DNA from: Zygnema cylindricum
Lineage: Eukaryota; Streptophyta; Zygnematophyceae; Zygnematales; Zygnemataceae
Direction of reading: 5' to 3'
Assembly: GCA_037447655.1 (NCBI GenBank)
Contig: JBBHKE010002469.1
Coordinates: forward strand, 91,820 to 155,819
Length of the DNA: 64,000 bases
The number at the start of each line of letters is the position of its first letter. Position 1 is the stretch's first letter. Made by a program: the position numbers and the translations under genes. Shown one piece after another: positions 1-10,535 of the stretch. The notes beneath the pieces are model-generated. The model saw only the letters and a program-made list of their open reading frames with translations. It searched no databases and was not told the DNA's origin.

Positions 1-94
1 TATTAAAAGCCAATAACTGGCCACTGAGCCACTCCACAGAGCTATATAGCGAAGCTTCGGTCGTTTAACAAAAAGCGGCTAATCACATTTTTTA

Positions 95-560
95 TATCAT
101 ACGATATAGTTCCATGACATGGATTATGATAACCGATATGTACCTTTTTTTGACGTACCGATAGCCAATATATTGTCCCGGTATATCGGTAACGGAATTA
201 TCACGATCAAAACCCGATAAATCGCGGTGGATTACCGATAAGTATCGGGCCCTATAGTTATTGGCGATAAATGTACGGTTCAGACCGTACACTTGTATTA
301 TTTCACACGGAAGTACGTGTTGTAATACGTAGCATACACACTATATAATATAAACAATATAATACAGTATAGTATTAGGTACAGTACCTTGATATAGCAT
401 ACTATATTTTTTACACTAATCGGCGAAAAACAATTTGCTGGCTTCGAAGCGATATATCGAGACACCTCACCGAGTCACCGGTCAATAACCGAAAATTATA
501 GGTATCGGTTTTTTAGCGATAAGTTTTTTACACAACGCTACACAGTGGACGCCACCTGTC
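95..560. repeat. CCGATA/TATCGG-rich repeat
   Basis: Short motifs such as CCGATA, TATCGG and ACCGAT occur many times on both strands between about 130 and 515, giving a self-complementary texture. No clean terminal repeat or coding frame is visible. It is probably part of a decayed inverted-repeat transposon that starts outside or near the window edge. Confidence 0.35.
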
Positions 561-632
561 CCTTAACCAGTTAATCGAAAATTCAAAACAGCGACTGTAA
601 CGGACAGACCGTACAAGTCAATTTAAACTATA

Positions 633-846
633 CCTTGAATCGCTATTTGGGTTAATAATTATTTCGCCACTAAAAACATCTTTTTCCGTACACACGTCCT
701 ATTTTCAATTTGAGACTGCGAATTGGAATCTGAGAATCTTATCTTTCAATCGCAACCGTCAGATTATCAATACGTCAGTTGTGTACAGAGAAAATATGTT
801 TTAATAAGTGGTGAAAAAAAAATATCACTAAAAGCGATACGCGGTG
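633..846. mobile_element. Tc1/mariner-like MITE, family A
   Basis: A 214-bp non-coding element flanked by TA on both sides. The right end reads GCGGTG before TA and the left end is a decayed CACCG-type terminus followed by ATCG. The interior carries the family signature: TTTCGCCACT near one end, GTGGTGAAAAAA near the other, and inverted CTTTTTCCGTACACA / TGTGTACAGAGAAAA. Related copies lie at 12681, 31943, 33921 and 40084. The superfamily call rests on the TA duplications and is an inference. Confidence 0.6.
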
Positions 847-1073
847 TACTGGCGCGCCGCGAACAGAAATCGCCAATCACCAACGCAGATCCAAAATACC
901 CGCTGGACCGAAAAAATGCCGATTCCGCGGACCTCCGATTCACAACTTTGATCGGACGCAACCTTATTTATTGTATGCAAGTTCTTTAAGTATGACATTC
1001 TCATTTGGACAAACCCCCAATTTGTTGTACAATCTTTTGTTGCATTTCACTAACATGAAACTACACCGAGAGT

Positions 1074-2361
1074 CGTAATTAGAGTAAATAACTCTAAGGG
1101 TAACCTTCCATCAGGCGAAAAGTGGGGTTGTTTATTGGAAAAAGTACCTTTCCGTTCTAAGCCGTACTGTTTTTTTTTGTTTTAACAAAAGTTGTTTACT
1201 AAAAATTCGATGAGATTCTCCAGACTTCTTGGCGAAAATTACCACCGTCCGATTTTCAATTTTTCGACGCAAACGCCCCTTGTTTCCAGTACCTGGCTAG
1301 TCTCCTCCGACTGTCCTCAAGAGGACAATTTGCGCTTACTGGACGCGTGTATTGGTCCACTTGTAAAGTCAGAGTCAATCCACGACGGACGTGAAGTTCT
1401 GAAGTTACATGTGGCAAATGGCTTGTACCTTCTGACATCAAAGCCACCCTGTTCGACGACAAAAAAATCTTGATCGTAGGACATCCTGTGACGCCTCCAT
1501 AAATGTGCTCAATCAAGTACAAGTACAGTACAGAACTGTAGTCGATAATACATTCACGTACAAATGGTACATTCTTGGACATTTGTACAAACTTTAGTTT
1601 TGCAACGGTTTTCGTGGCCGTTGGTACGACTACAACCCTAAGAACGTTCAGATTGCACATTAGTGTGACGCTACAGTACTAGATATTTTAATCGACGTTT
1701 GCCCTTACACATACGCAGCTGCGATTTTGTCCTTTTCGAAATGATGATTACTCAACAAGATCCTACGTGGTACCAATCGCAATCTAACACCTCATTCACT
1801 GACACGACCTTGATGGAAGGGTGTTACAAATATTACTTCCAGTAAACGTGTCCGGGAACGCCTGATGGAAGGTTACCCTAATTCGGTCGCCCTAAATTTC
1901 GACTCTATCACGTTAAATAGAGTGAATGATTCTAAATTTTTCATTATGTTATTAAAGGTAAGGTTTAATTAGCGTAAATTAATTATAACATAGGTTTGTT
2001 TTAAATAGTGTTGAGTACGGACGACGTCCGACCGTGCAGAATTGTACTTTTATAAGTAAAAAGGTACAAATAATGATTTAATACAGGCCGTCATCATGTA
2101 ACTGTGTTTTAACAAACCGTGTATAGTGCAAACATCATAGTGACGATAAACTGCACGTTTTGTCGGATAACGTGCAGATTCTGTACGAATATCTTATTTA
2201 CAGTAGAGAAATTAGCGTGCCAAATTAGAGTACTTAAATAAATGAGGGTTAGATTCCTTTTTGAAAAAGTTATATCACACAAATTAGAGTTCACAACTCT
2301 AATTATTTTTTTCTCTTTCATTACCCTAATTTTTTCTTTACTCTAATTACGATTCGCGGTG
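1074..2361. mobile_element. Tc1/mariner-like element, family B, with nested insertion
   Basis: The left end TA|CACCGAGAGTCGTAATTAGAG and the right end CTCTAATTACGATTCGCGGTG|TA are inverted repeats with TA on both sides. It shares internal text with the copy at 6008-6533: AATTCGGT, then CCCTAAATTT. It is interrupted at CTC-TAA-TTCGG by the Harbinger-like element at 1098-1878, which explains its larger size. No transposase frame is visible. Confidence 0.65.
1098..1878. mobile_element. Harbinger-like non-autonomous element H1
   Basis: A 781-bp element with terminal inverted repeats GGGTAACCTTCCATCAGGCG, flanked by TAA at 1095-1097 and 1879-1881. Inside the ends are AAAAGTGGGGTTGTTTA and CCAGTAAACG. 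It matches the element at 34973-35744 in inverted orientation, including the segment around 1290-1360. Length, TAA duplication and GGG terminus fit PIF/Harbinger, but no transposase frame is present. Confidence 0.7.
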
Positions 2362-2664
2362 TACTGTATTTCCGTCTTCACTCAAGTTAGCCGCCAAACA
2401 CGAGCAAGTGTTTTCCAATGCAAAATCTGAAATATTAATGAGCTCTCCAATGCGGATAACTACTCATTTCTGATTTACATCACCTCTTACTAATGAGTTT
2501 CCGCCAATTCCGCAAAATTGATTGGTTAAAACTCTGTGCAGATAACGACAGTGAACCGTGCTTTGCCTCTATGTCGACCTTATAAAGTTGAAGTTTCCCA
2601 TTTTCACATAGGAGCCAAGAAAAGATTTTTTTTGTAGTTCACTCAAACAAACGGTTTGTTGTTT
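2362..2664. other. Intergenic, nothing recognised
   Basis: AT-rich sequence with no convincing ORF, terminal repeat or RNA gene. It separates the family B element from a decayed coding fragment. Confidence 0.3.
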
Positions 2665-3112
2665 TCCTCGACGTCGAATACTTGCACATTTGAACTTTCA
2701 GATGAATCTTTCTTTTCAATACCCTCTTTGCCCGATTCCTCGGATGGCTATAACATATCTAGCAAATCCAGCAACGACTTTATTGACTCTCCTTCTCCCT
2801 CACTCATCCTAGGCTTTTCCTCTTGGCATGACTCAGCAGCTGGCAATTCTAATAAATCCAGCAGATAACATTCGGTTCCCTCTCAGCATTCCTGATCTCT
2901 TTTTTGAACCTTGAATGACTCCTCATCCAAGCCAAAATCTACCTTATACCAAGACGCCGAGCTTGGTCCCCCATCTCTCTTTTTATCCTCAAATTTCTCT
3001 TCTTGCAAGCTAGCATCAATGCCATAACTTTCCTCAACCTGAAAACACACCACATTGACAAGTAATGTCATAAACTTGTCAAGCTTGCTGACGTACCTCA
3101 TCGTCACTTCCC

Positions 3113-3504
3113 TTTCATCAGCTAAAGTGAAAGGTCTCAGGTTCAAATCCTGGCCGGCTCATCAATCCCTTTATTAGGATCGTTCATTCTATCCCCAGAT
3201 TCTAAGAATCTTAACATGGTATCGGAGCTAGGTTGACTAGGTTTACATGGACAATTATGACCAGCTACCTCTTTAGGGGGGGTGTTGACGTAAGTAAAAC
3301 GTGCTGATCGATACCTGGAATTGTGGTAAAACCGACACTAAAAACCTATATAATATTGGACCCACCAGCGTAACATCTGAGCTGGTGGTACAGTTGTTAG
3401 TACATTCACAGCTAAAGTGAAAGGTCCTAGGTTCAAATCCTGGCCGGCTCATCAATCCCTTTATTGGGATCGTTCATTATATCCCCCGATTTTAGGAATT
3501 TTAT
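3113..3504 (+). mobile_element. TRIM (miniature LTR element) with 66-bp internal region
   Basis: A 5' LTR, truncated at its own 5' side, ends TTAACA at 3216. It is followed at once by TGGTATCGGAGC, a primer-binding site one base from the usual initiator-Met type. After 66 bp of internal sequence a purine tract (AGGGGGGG) ends at 3282, and a second LTR begins TGTTGACGTAAG at 3283 and runs to about 3504. The same 221-bp LTR stands alone at 59485-59705 with 5-bp target duplications, which fixes its ends. The element has no coding capacity, as expected of TRIMs. Both LTRs carry a tRNA-like sequence. Confidence 0.75.
3379..3451 (+). other. tRNA-like cloverleaf inside the TRIM LTR
   Basis: The sequence folds with a 7-bp acceptor stem (GAGCTGG with CCGGCTC, one wobble pair), a 4-bp D stem (GTAC/GTAC), a 5-bp anticodon stem (TTCAC/GTGAA) with a 7-base loop AGCTAAA, and a 5-bp T stem closing the loop TTCAAAT. 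The B box GGTTCAAATCC is near consensus. The anticodon position reads CTA, but base 33 is G rather than the near-universal T, so a decoding role is doubtful. A pol III promoter role is an inference. Confidence 0.65.
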
Positions 3505-4225
3505 AGGTCCCCCATCTCTCTTTTATCCTCAGATTTTTCTTCTTGCAAGCTAGCATCTATGCCATAACTTTCCTCAATGTGAAAACACACTACATTGACA
3601 CATAATGTCATAAACTTGTCAAGCTTGCTACAGTACCCCATCGTCACTTCCCCATCATACACATTTTCAAGCGAATAATGACGACATTTTATCTCCATGA
3701 GGGATCTACTGTCATTGAAATCCTTTTCAGCTACCAGCCCTTCCCAGAAGAAAAGAAGCCAACAGGCCATCAGACCAATCAGATCCTTGAGACTCATGAC
3801 AGCACACATGTGAGTTACATTTCCCTCTACCAAGCCTCCCCTCTTCATCTGATCCATAAAGACCGATCTTTCAGTTTCACAATACTGGAGAGAAGCTAAA
3901 TTTCTTTCCCACTTCCAGTTGCCTTTCGTTGACATAGATTTAAAAAGCAAAGATTGTTGGCTTGGAAGCTTGTGAATAGGCAATATATAATTCTCTAGTT
4001 GCACCTGGAAAATAATTTTTAGCTCTTCATTTTTTTTTTGGGTTTCACTTCAATGAACCACAAAGCTCTCTCCCTAGATTCTGTCACCATATTATATGTC
4101 CCTCTTGCAATACTATTAATTTTTTAAAAGACTACTTTAACACCCGATTCCATCATGGCGTCTATTATCAAGTCCTCCATGGACACCTATTGAAAGACGT
4201 ACACAGAATCAAGAAAAAAAACTGT

Positions 4226-4310
4226 AAGTGGCGGAGAGAGGCAAAGAGAGAGAGAGAGAGAGAGTGAGGGGAAGGGAGAAAAGGCCGAGAGGGGAGAGAA
4301 ATTAAAGCTT
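4226..4310. repeat. GA-rich microsatellite
   Basis: A run of (GA)n from about 4240 to 4264 passes into GGGGAAGGGAGAAAAGG and related purine-rich sequence. It is non-coding. Confidence 0.6.
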
Positions 4311-4775
4311 CAGAAAAAAAAAAAACGTCTTATAGCCTTGCCACATTAAGACTTTAAGACTTTTGTCGTTGTCACTGTCGCAGTTTGACATGGTTACTGT
4401 AACACGCTAAATCAAAATTGTCTTTTTCGGTTTGAAGGTCAACGAAAGAAGTGAAGTTTGTGGCCCAAGAAACGAACCAGGAGACCCTCGCCATCCAAAT
4501 TAAACTGTTTTGACTTGCGACCAGACTTCTTTTGTAAGGTCTGCTTCTGTACGGTTTTGACTAGTCTGCTTTCAAATCACCCAAAACGGACAGCTAGAAT
4601 ACAGTCTAAGGCCTCTACTCCATTAGAGGAAAAGTGGGGTTGTTTACTGGAAGCCGTACGATTTTGTACAAATTCGTACCAATTTTTTTTTTTGTCAGAT
4701 GAAAAATGTTTACAAGATGATTCCAATAAAATAGGCGTAAGATTTGACCGTTGGATGTAAGCAATCGCGCAGATT

Positions 4776-4832
4776 GTCCAGTGTGAGGAAACTCTCCTCT
4801 CTCCTCGCGAGGAGAGTTTCCTCACACTGGAC
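4776..4832. repeat. Perfect 24-bp stem hairpin
   Basis: GTCCAGTGTGAGGAAACTCTC... at 4776-4799 pairs without mismatch with 4809-4832 across a 9-base loop. It lies at the middle of element H2. Its last 8 bases became the target duplication of the next insertion. Confidence 0.8.
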
Positions 4833-5379
4833 CATAGTTCAAAAGTAGGTGAAAGTAGGCCCATACAATATGCCTATTGTATGCAAAACATACAATATGC
4901 CCTTAAGACCCATATTGTATTGGTCAAAAAATGAAAAAAAATAGTTATAGGGTTGAGTCGCACATCGATCGATAGAGAATTAAACGTCATGTCTAAATTT
5001 TGAAAAAAAATTGGACAAAAAAAATAATTTCTGTGAGTTTTGAGGTAAAACTTTTTTTTACCGTCAGATTCAGACGATCGGACGGTCGCTGATCAAAGTA
5101 GCGATCTAAGAAGATCACATGAAAATCCCATAACACAACTTACGAAAGGACTATCTGTCATATTAGCGTCTGCAATTTTGAACGTCCGCGTGTTTTAGTT
5201 CGCTAAGAAATTTCGTCCGTCGGCGTGCGCTGAACTATGATCATACGTCAGATTCGTATGTCCGTACAAGAGTGTCCACAGCGCACACCCATACAGTATG
5301 CCTACTCTACGCGAGTTTAGTGCCAAGTTTTGTGCGCCTACCAAAGGCCTACCATAAAAACGCCTACTTTTGAACTATG
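4833..5379. mobile_element. hAT-like non-autonomous element, copy 1
   Basis: A 547-bp element with ends CATAGTTCAAAAGTAGG and CCTACTTTTGAACTATG shape (CGCCTACTTTTGAACTATG at the right). The 8-bp target duplication CACTGGAC lies at 4825-4832 and 5380-5387. It shares the internal block GATCGGACGGTCGCTGATC with the copy at 34891-35996. The superfamily call rests on the 8-bp duplication. Confidence 0.75.
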
Positions 5380-6007
5380 CACTGGACGATGTGTACGATT
5401 GCTTTGCGAATCTAAAATAGTGAGACATCCAACGGTCGATACTTACGCCTATAATATTGGAGCCATCTTGAAAACATGCTTCGTCATGTTTCGTCTGACG
5501 AAAAAAAAAATGGTACGAATTTGTACGAAACCGTACGACTTCAAATAAACAACCCCACTTTTCTTCCAATGGAAGTTCACCCTAAATGTAGGCGTTTTAT
5601 AATATCCGTGTTTACTGCGTACAATACAAATTTCAATTGTGCCCTTATTTGATGCATAGTGTATGTGTGTGCACACCGCACATTCCCATACGATGTCGCA
5701 ACTTTTGACGTCATCATTTTGACTTAGTCACAATGTTGGGTTTCAACTGAACGGCCGTTGGATTTGTAAAGTCGAGCAGTGCAAATACAGGAGTATGATT
5801 ATTGGACGCCATGTTAAAAGACAAAAATAGTCAAAGCATTTGGGAATTGTGTGATCGAGTAATCCTTTCTTTATGAAACGAGATCATTTTCTACAAAATG
5901 TTGAAATGCTAACTACTGTGGATAGTACTGTACTACGCTACACAAAGTAGATAGTACTACACAAAGTAGATAGTATTACACAAAGTGGATAGAACTGTAC
6001 TACGCTA

Positions 6008-6533
6008 CACCGTCGATCGTATTTAGCGTGTTGAACACTAATTCGGTGCCCCTAAATTTTGAGGTTTACCAAAATAAATGATACTAATTTTCCTGTACGC
6101 TAATTCGAGAAGAATAATAAGGTACACTATTTTATATGTTTTTATTAGTGTAGATACAGGAACGTGTGGTGAGTATAAATGTACTTTTAATTGTACAAGT
6201 ACGGGATGAAATACAACCACGATTAGTGTACGATTTAAATATTTCGTACTTGTACCTATTTTAGTGTACATTTATTCGTCGCATAACTGAAATTAGAGTT
6301 AGGAACTAATTAGAGTGAAAGCATGAGACAGTGTACGAATTGTCAGAATTTGTAATTATACCTATATTACTGTGAATATCTTCTTGACAAATCAGCTGTA
6401 CCCATATTGGCGTTCGTTGAAAAAATAGCGTATAACTTTTTTTTCGAAATTTTTATAACTCAAAATTAGTTTGCATGACACTAAATTATTCTACACAATA
6501 ATAATTTCTACAAGCTAAATACGATCGACGGTG
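6008..6533. mobile_element. Tc1/mariner-like element, family B
   Basis: A 526-bp element with perfect terminal repeats CACCGTCGATCGTATTTAGC / GCTAAATACGATCGACGGTG and TA on both sides. It has no coding frame. It is preceded by short direct repeats (CACAAAGTAGATAGTACTA, three times at 5940-5995). Confidence 0.75.
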
Positions 6534-7419
6534 TACACAGTAGATTTGGGCGGCTACACAAAGACCAAATCTATTACACAAAGTTGACCAACGAATAGAA
6601 AAAAAAGGAATATGACCAATCGTACAATTAAAAGACCGCACTTGAATAAGTAAAGTACGGTCATGTTAACGTAGGACAAGATACACGAAAGTGGACGCGA
6701 CCGCACTTGAATAAGTGGAGTACGGTCATGTTGACTTAGGACAAAAGATTAAAGTGGATGACGCAATAACAAGTAGAATACGGGTCGAGTACATTTAGGA
6801 CAAAATAAGCTAAAGTGGACGTACTTCTTCAGGAGAGAAAAACAGAACGTGAAATTACCCTTAACAGCAAAGCTAAGACAATTTTAGCCCCTTTTATACC
6901 CTTTAGACAAATTCATATTTCCCAAAACTTTCCGGCCATTTCAATGCCCATTCAGTTCGCTGTCATAGATATGCAACTTAACGGTAAATTCTAACCTAAA
7001 ATTATTACAGCCAATACAGAATGGGTTTTTGAATATTCTATCACAAAACATATTATATGCATAAAGTATAGGCTTATTATTTCGCATATTAAAAATATTA
7101 ACTAAAATTTAGTGTGAGAGAAAAACAACCTTTACTGTCAATAGAGTAATTCACGAGAGAAACATTTCGGTTTTGGGAGTTTTTTCAATTTTCGGAGATA
7201 TATTTCGTAAAGACATTGCTAGGTTTTCAAATTGCGTTGTTTCAGTCAACATAACCATAAAATCAAAGGCATCATAATTTACTAATGGGCTTAAAATCTT
7301 CATATTTTTAAATCATGATGCAAATCTCATACAACATATTTGATGTCAAATTTGTTGTGTTGTCTATCGGTAAATTTCCTATCGCAAGGGTCCTCAATAT
7401 ATTGACCCTAGACTAACAA
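6534..7419. repeat. 65-bp degenerate tandem repeat plus AT-rich spacer
   Basis: Starting at 6634 a unit that begins GACCGCACTTGAATAAG, contains TACGGTCATGTT, and ends AAAGTGGACGC is repeated at 6699, with a diverged third copy near 6764-6830. From 6850 to 7419 I see only AT-rich DNA without a gene. Confidence 0.6.
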
Positions 7420-8190
7420 ATTTTTATTGTTGATATTGCTGATTTTGGACGATTTCGACCGATATTATGTACGGATATTGGAGCGCCGATGTTGTACGGA
7501 CGGACAGATCGAATCGCAAGGAATCGAGGGACGATTCCACGACACACACTTTATTGCGAAATTGACGCATTATTTGGGCGCGGCCACCGACGGCTGACAT
7601 TGTATATTTTGGTGTCCATGCATTGGACCACATAGTGCACTCATTCATCTTTTGATAGGAGTGCACAAACACAAATAGAGAGCATAGCATAGCAAGGGAG
7701 CTATCTCTCTCAGACATCACACAATAACAATTTGTTTAGGCAATGGTGTTTCAAATTACTTAGCAAACACATTGTACAGAGAGGTTGTTTAGGCAATGGT
7801 GTTTCAAATTACTTAGCAAACACATTGTACAGAGAGGTCACAGATCACACAGATTATAGAGATTAGACAAATAGTCATAGGAGGAGAAATCCAGCTTTAT
7901 TAGAGAAATGTCCATCGTGACAATTGGAATTCCTACTTTATAATTCCATTCAAAGCTGCTTAAACCTGCCTCATCTATTGTCTACATCTATTTCTTCTCC
8001 CACCTCTAAACCTTTGTGGGGCACATAGCAACACCCTTTCCTAGTGTATATTTTAGGTTTATCTACCTCAACCCTCGGCCAAGGGCTAGGGTGAGCACCT
8101 AAAATCAATAGATATATAGTGGGGAAGGGGGAGAAGGGGGGGAGATTGGTGGGAGTTTTAAACAATTCTTTGACAACTTAGATAGTGTTG
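7420..8190. repeat. Dispersed repeat, copy 1, with 53-bp tandem duplication
   Basis: It shares several blocks with 9230-9850: ACGATTCCA, AGGAGGA-AAT-CAGCTTTATTAGAG, CAAAGCTG-TTAAACNTGCCTC, and TTCTCCC. A perfect 53-bp tandem duplication lies inside (7733-7785 and 7786-7838, beginning TGTTTAGGCAATGG). It may be a decayed LTR or other retroelement part, but no protein domain is visible. Confidence 0.45.
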
Positions 8191-9229
8191 CTTATTATTC
8201 AAAACCCAGAACGATAGATTGCGATGCCGGCTGATTAGATCTCTCAAAAATTATAAATAAGATATTTATCGGCATTGCGACAAGACGATCTAGATGATGT
8301 TGATATGACAAAGTAATTTTTAATGTTGAAAGTATGAATTGACAATATTCTGAATTGTTAAAGACACCCAATTGCTGTATTGGTTACTGCCATACATTAG
8401 ATTGGTTGAAAGGTACTTCTCCGATTGGCCTATTGACATTCTGTTTTACAAGAAAAACGCTGAAAAAGTACAGATGAAAAAATCTTGCAGAGTGGTAGAT
8501 TTTAGGAAGCTACTGTACTGTATTGTACAGATTGCATAGTTGTCACACGTATACAATTTTTTGGGTAACAGCTACACTGCCCATCGTTTTAAGACTTAAA
8601 CATTTTTCGGGCAGTCAAAAGCGTTTAGCTCTGTGATGGACCGTCGGATTGTTCTTTTCTCTTTTTTTCTCTTCTCTTCTCTTCCTTTCTGTAATTCTAA
8701 CCATGAATTCAATATACCCGCAAGACGCGTGGCACCACGATGAGCGTCTTTTGCAAGCTATCAAGCCCATCGATCTCCTTTTCACAGGTTGTAAATGACA
8801 AGTATATCTCCAACCAGCAAGGGCCGATAATTTTTTAATTTTTTTTACTACATATTTTCCAATTTTTAGAGTTTTTCTCTCACCTCGCTTACATTCTCGC
8901 TCAAGTTCCCACTTAGAATGACTTCGACCTAGATACTAAAGGATTTTTTTTATTTTTTTTCACATGTAGGAGCTAAATTGGCCAAAATTATTGATGAATG
9001 CAATCCGCCACGGTTTCTTGGGTTTTTTAGGGTTAAAAGATTGTTTTTATAGATTTTTAGAGCTCGTTGGCACATCAAGTTTTATCCCAATTGAAGAAAT
9101 TTGATAGACATTGGTCGCCTTAAGCAGATATTTTTAGTTGCTGAACCTCAAGTCACACACATTCATTTTTTATTTTCATTACTGGAATTTCCTCCCGATC
9201 AGCCAATTTTTATTTTGTTTTACTTGTTG
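8191..9229. other. Intergenic, no gene recognised
   Basis: AT-rich DNA with a pyrimidine-rich tract at 8655-8690. A short open frame follows at 8703 (33 codons), but it has no recognisable family and no clear next exon. Confidence 0.3.
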
Positions 9230-9850
9230 GATTTGTGCGATCTCGGGCGATATCTTTTGATATATTTTGGTACAGATGAACCTACATGATTTATATATGT
9301 GACGTTACGGACTCACACGTGCGGAATCTGACGGACGATTCCATGACTAAAAGTACAGAAAACAGGACAAAAGAAAAACGGCCGGTTGTGGCTGAATAGT
9401 AACACATGGCAATTTGTGATAAGACCACTTAAACAGGCATTTCACGGCATAGTGAAGCATACAGAGATATAAAATGCATCCAGGCATTAGAGACAAGAAT
9501 CTCACACAGACATTACAATTCATAGAATTCATGGAATTCAGACATGACATTTATTCTTCTGTACATAGAGATAGATAGCATTAGCAATAGGAGGATAATT
9601 CAGCTTTATTAGAGTAGAAAGTTCAGGAAACAATTGTACTTTGTTGTCCTGTTTTATTAATCAAATCAAAGCTGTCTAAACATGCCTCTCTAATCTACCT
9701 ATCTATGCCTTCTCCCTTCTCTAATCTAACAACTGTGATTCTCTAAGGTCCACCCTAGCGGTGTACGTTTGGGACGCGACTACTTTAGCCTGCGACCGCG
9801 GGCTAAGGTGACTGTCCCAAACCAATATTACTGCCAATTTAACAATTTAT
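9230..9850. repeat. Dispersed repeat, copy 2
   Basis: A diverged relative of 7420-8190 with the same order of blocks (GGACGATTCCATGAC, AGGAGGATAATTCAGC, CAAAGCTGTCTAAACATGCC). No coding frame is recognised. Confidence 0.45.
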
Positions 9851-10535
9851 CCTCCCAATGATTGTTTTATCTCACTTGGTATCTCTCAGTGTCCTTTCGC
9901 ACTTTGATTTATTCCCCAAATTCTTTTAAATTTTTCAAATGCTGGTCCGTACTTGACGTGCTTTATAATACCATTCAAGGCAACCTCGGAGAGTCAAAGT
10001 GAATTGCTGGAGAGGGAGAGGGCGAGGGAGAGGGAGAGGGAGAGGGGGCGCGAATTTTCTTCTAGATACCACAACAATTTCCAGTCTTAAAAAGAAATAC
10101 CATTTTGCCCAAATCGGTCAAGTCATGGACCCTCAATCTTTGTCTTTTATTTAAAGTCATGGCTTTGAAGTTGGCACGTAGTTTCCACTATAATAAACAA
10201 ATACGTAAAAATGACATAAAAATGGAAGTAACATCCTCCAAAATAAAAACAGAACACTTATTATGTGTCCACGAATCCCACTAAAACCCTGTCCATCGTC
10301 ATAATTACTACCTCTTTAATACCCTCTTTACTACCTTTAATATTAATTCATTTTGCATAATATATACCTAAATTAACACATTAGATGAACAGTATGGCAG
10401 TTTATCCTCGGAAGCACACAGCTAAATCTCTTCAGCAGACCCTCGTATTTCCCCCCGCCATGGTTTCCCTCCGAAAATCTCTTAAAAGATTGTTTTTCAG
10501 TCCTCCCAAATGTAGAGAAATGTGGCTCAAATTTA
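9851..10535. other. Intergenic with GGGAGA microsatellite
   Basis: A (GAGAGG)n tract runs from about 10008 to 10050. The rest is AT-rich and shows no gene. The last part is 3' flank of the minus-strand gene ending at 10536. Confidence 0.5.

Larger units (their letters stand above)
2665..4010 (-). pseudogene. Decayed gene fragment split by a TRIM insertion
   Basis: On the minus strand two open stretches (3501-4004 and 2883-3146) share a block reading C-S-K-L-D-K-F-M-T-L ... EESYGIDASLQEEK, once on each side of the small LTR element. A further acidic stretch, containing LLDLLELPAAES and ending LLDLLDML, continues in the same frame after an in-frame TGA at about 2907. A possible 3' splice site (ttttccag) precedes the upstream part near 4004. 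I do not recognise the family. The stop codon, the LTR insertion and the repeated 150-bp block suggest a gene relic rather than a working gene. Confidence 0.4.
4610..5582. mobile_element. Harbinger-like foldback element H2, interrupted
   Basis: The flanks are TAA at 4607-4609 and 5583-5585. The outer arms are long inverted repeats: AAAAGTGGGGTTGTTTACTGG at 4632 is matched in reverse by AACAACCCCACTTTTCTTCC near 5550. Further in, ACAAATTCGTACC faces GGTACGAATTTGT, and CGTTGGATGT faces ACATCCAACG. The centre holds a perfect hairpin and a 547-bp hAT-like insertion. Confidence 0.6.

Noticed and set aside
8703-8802. Short ORF starting MNSIYPQDAWHHDE after a CT-rich leader
   Set aside because: Only 33 codons, with no recognised family and no convincing continuation exon. 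It is suggestive of a first exon but not supported.
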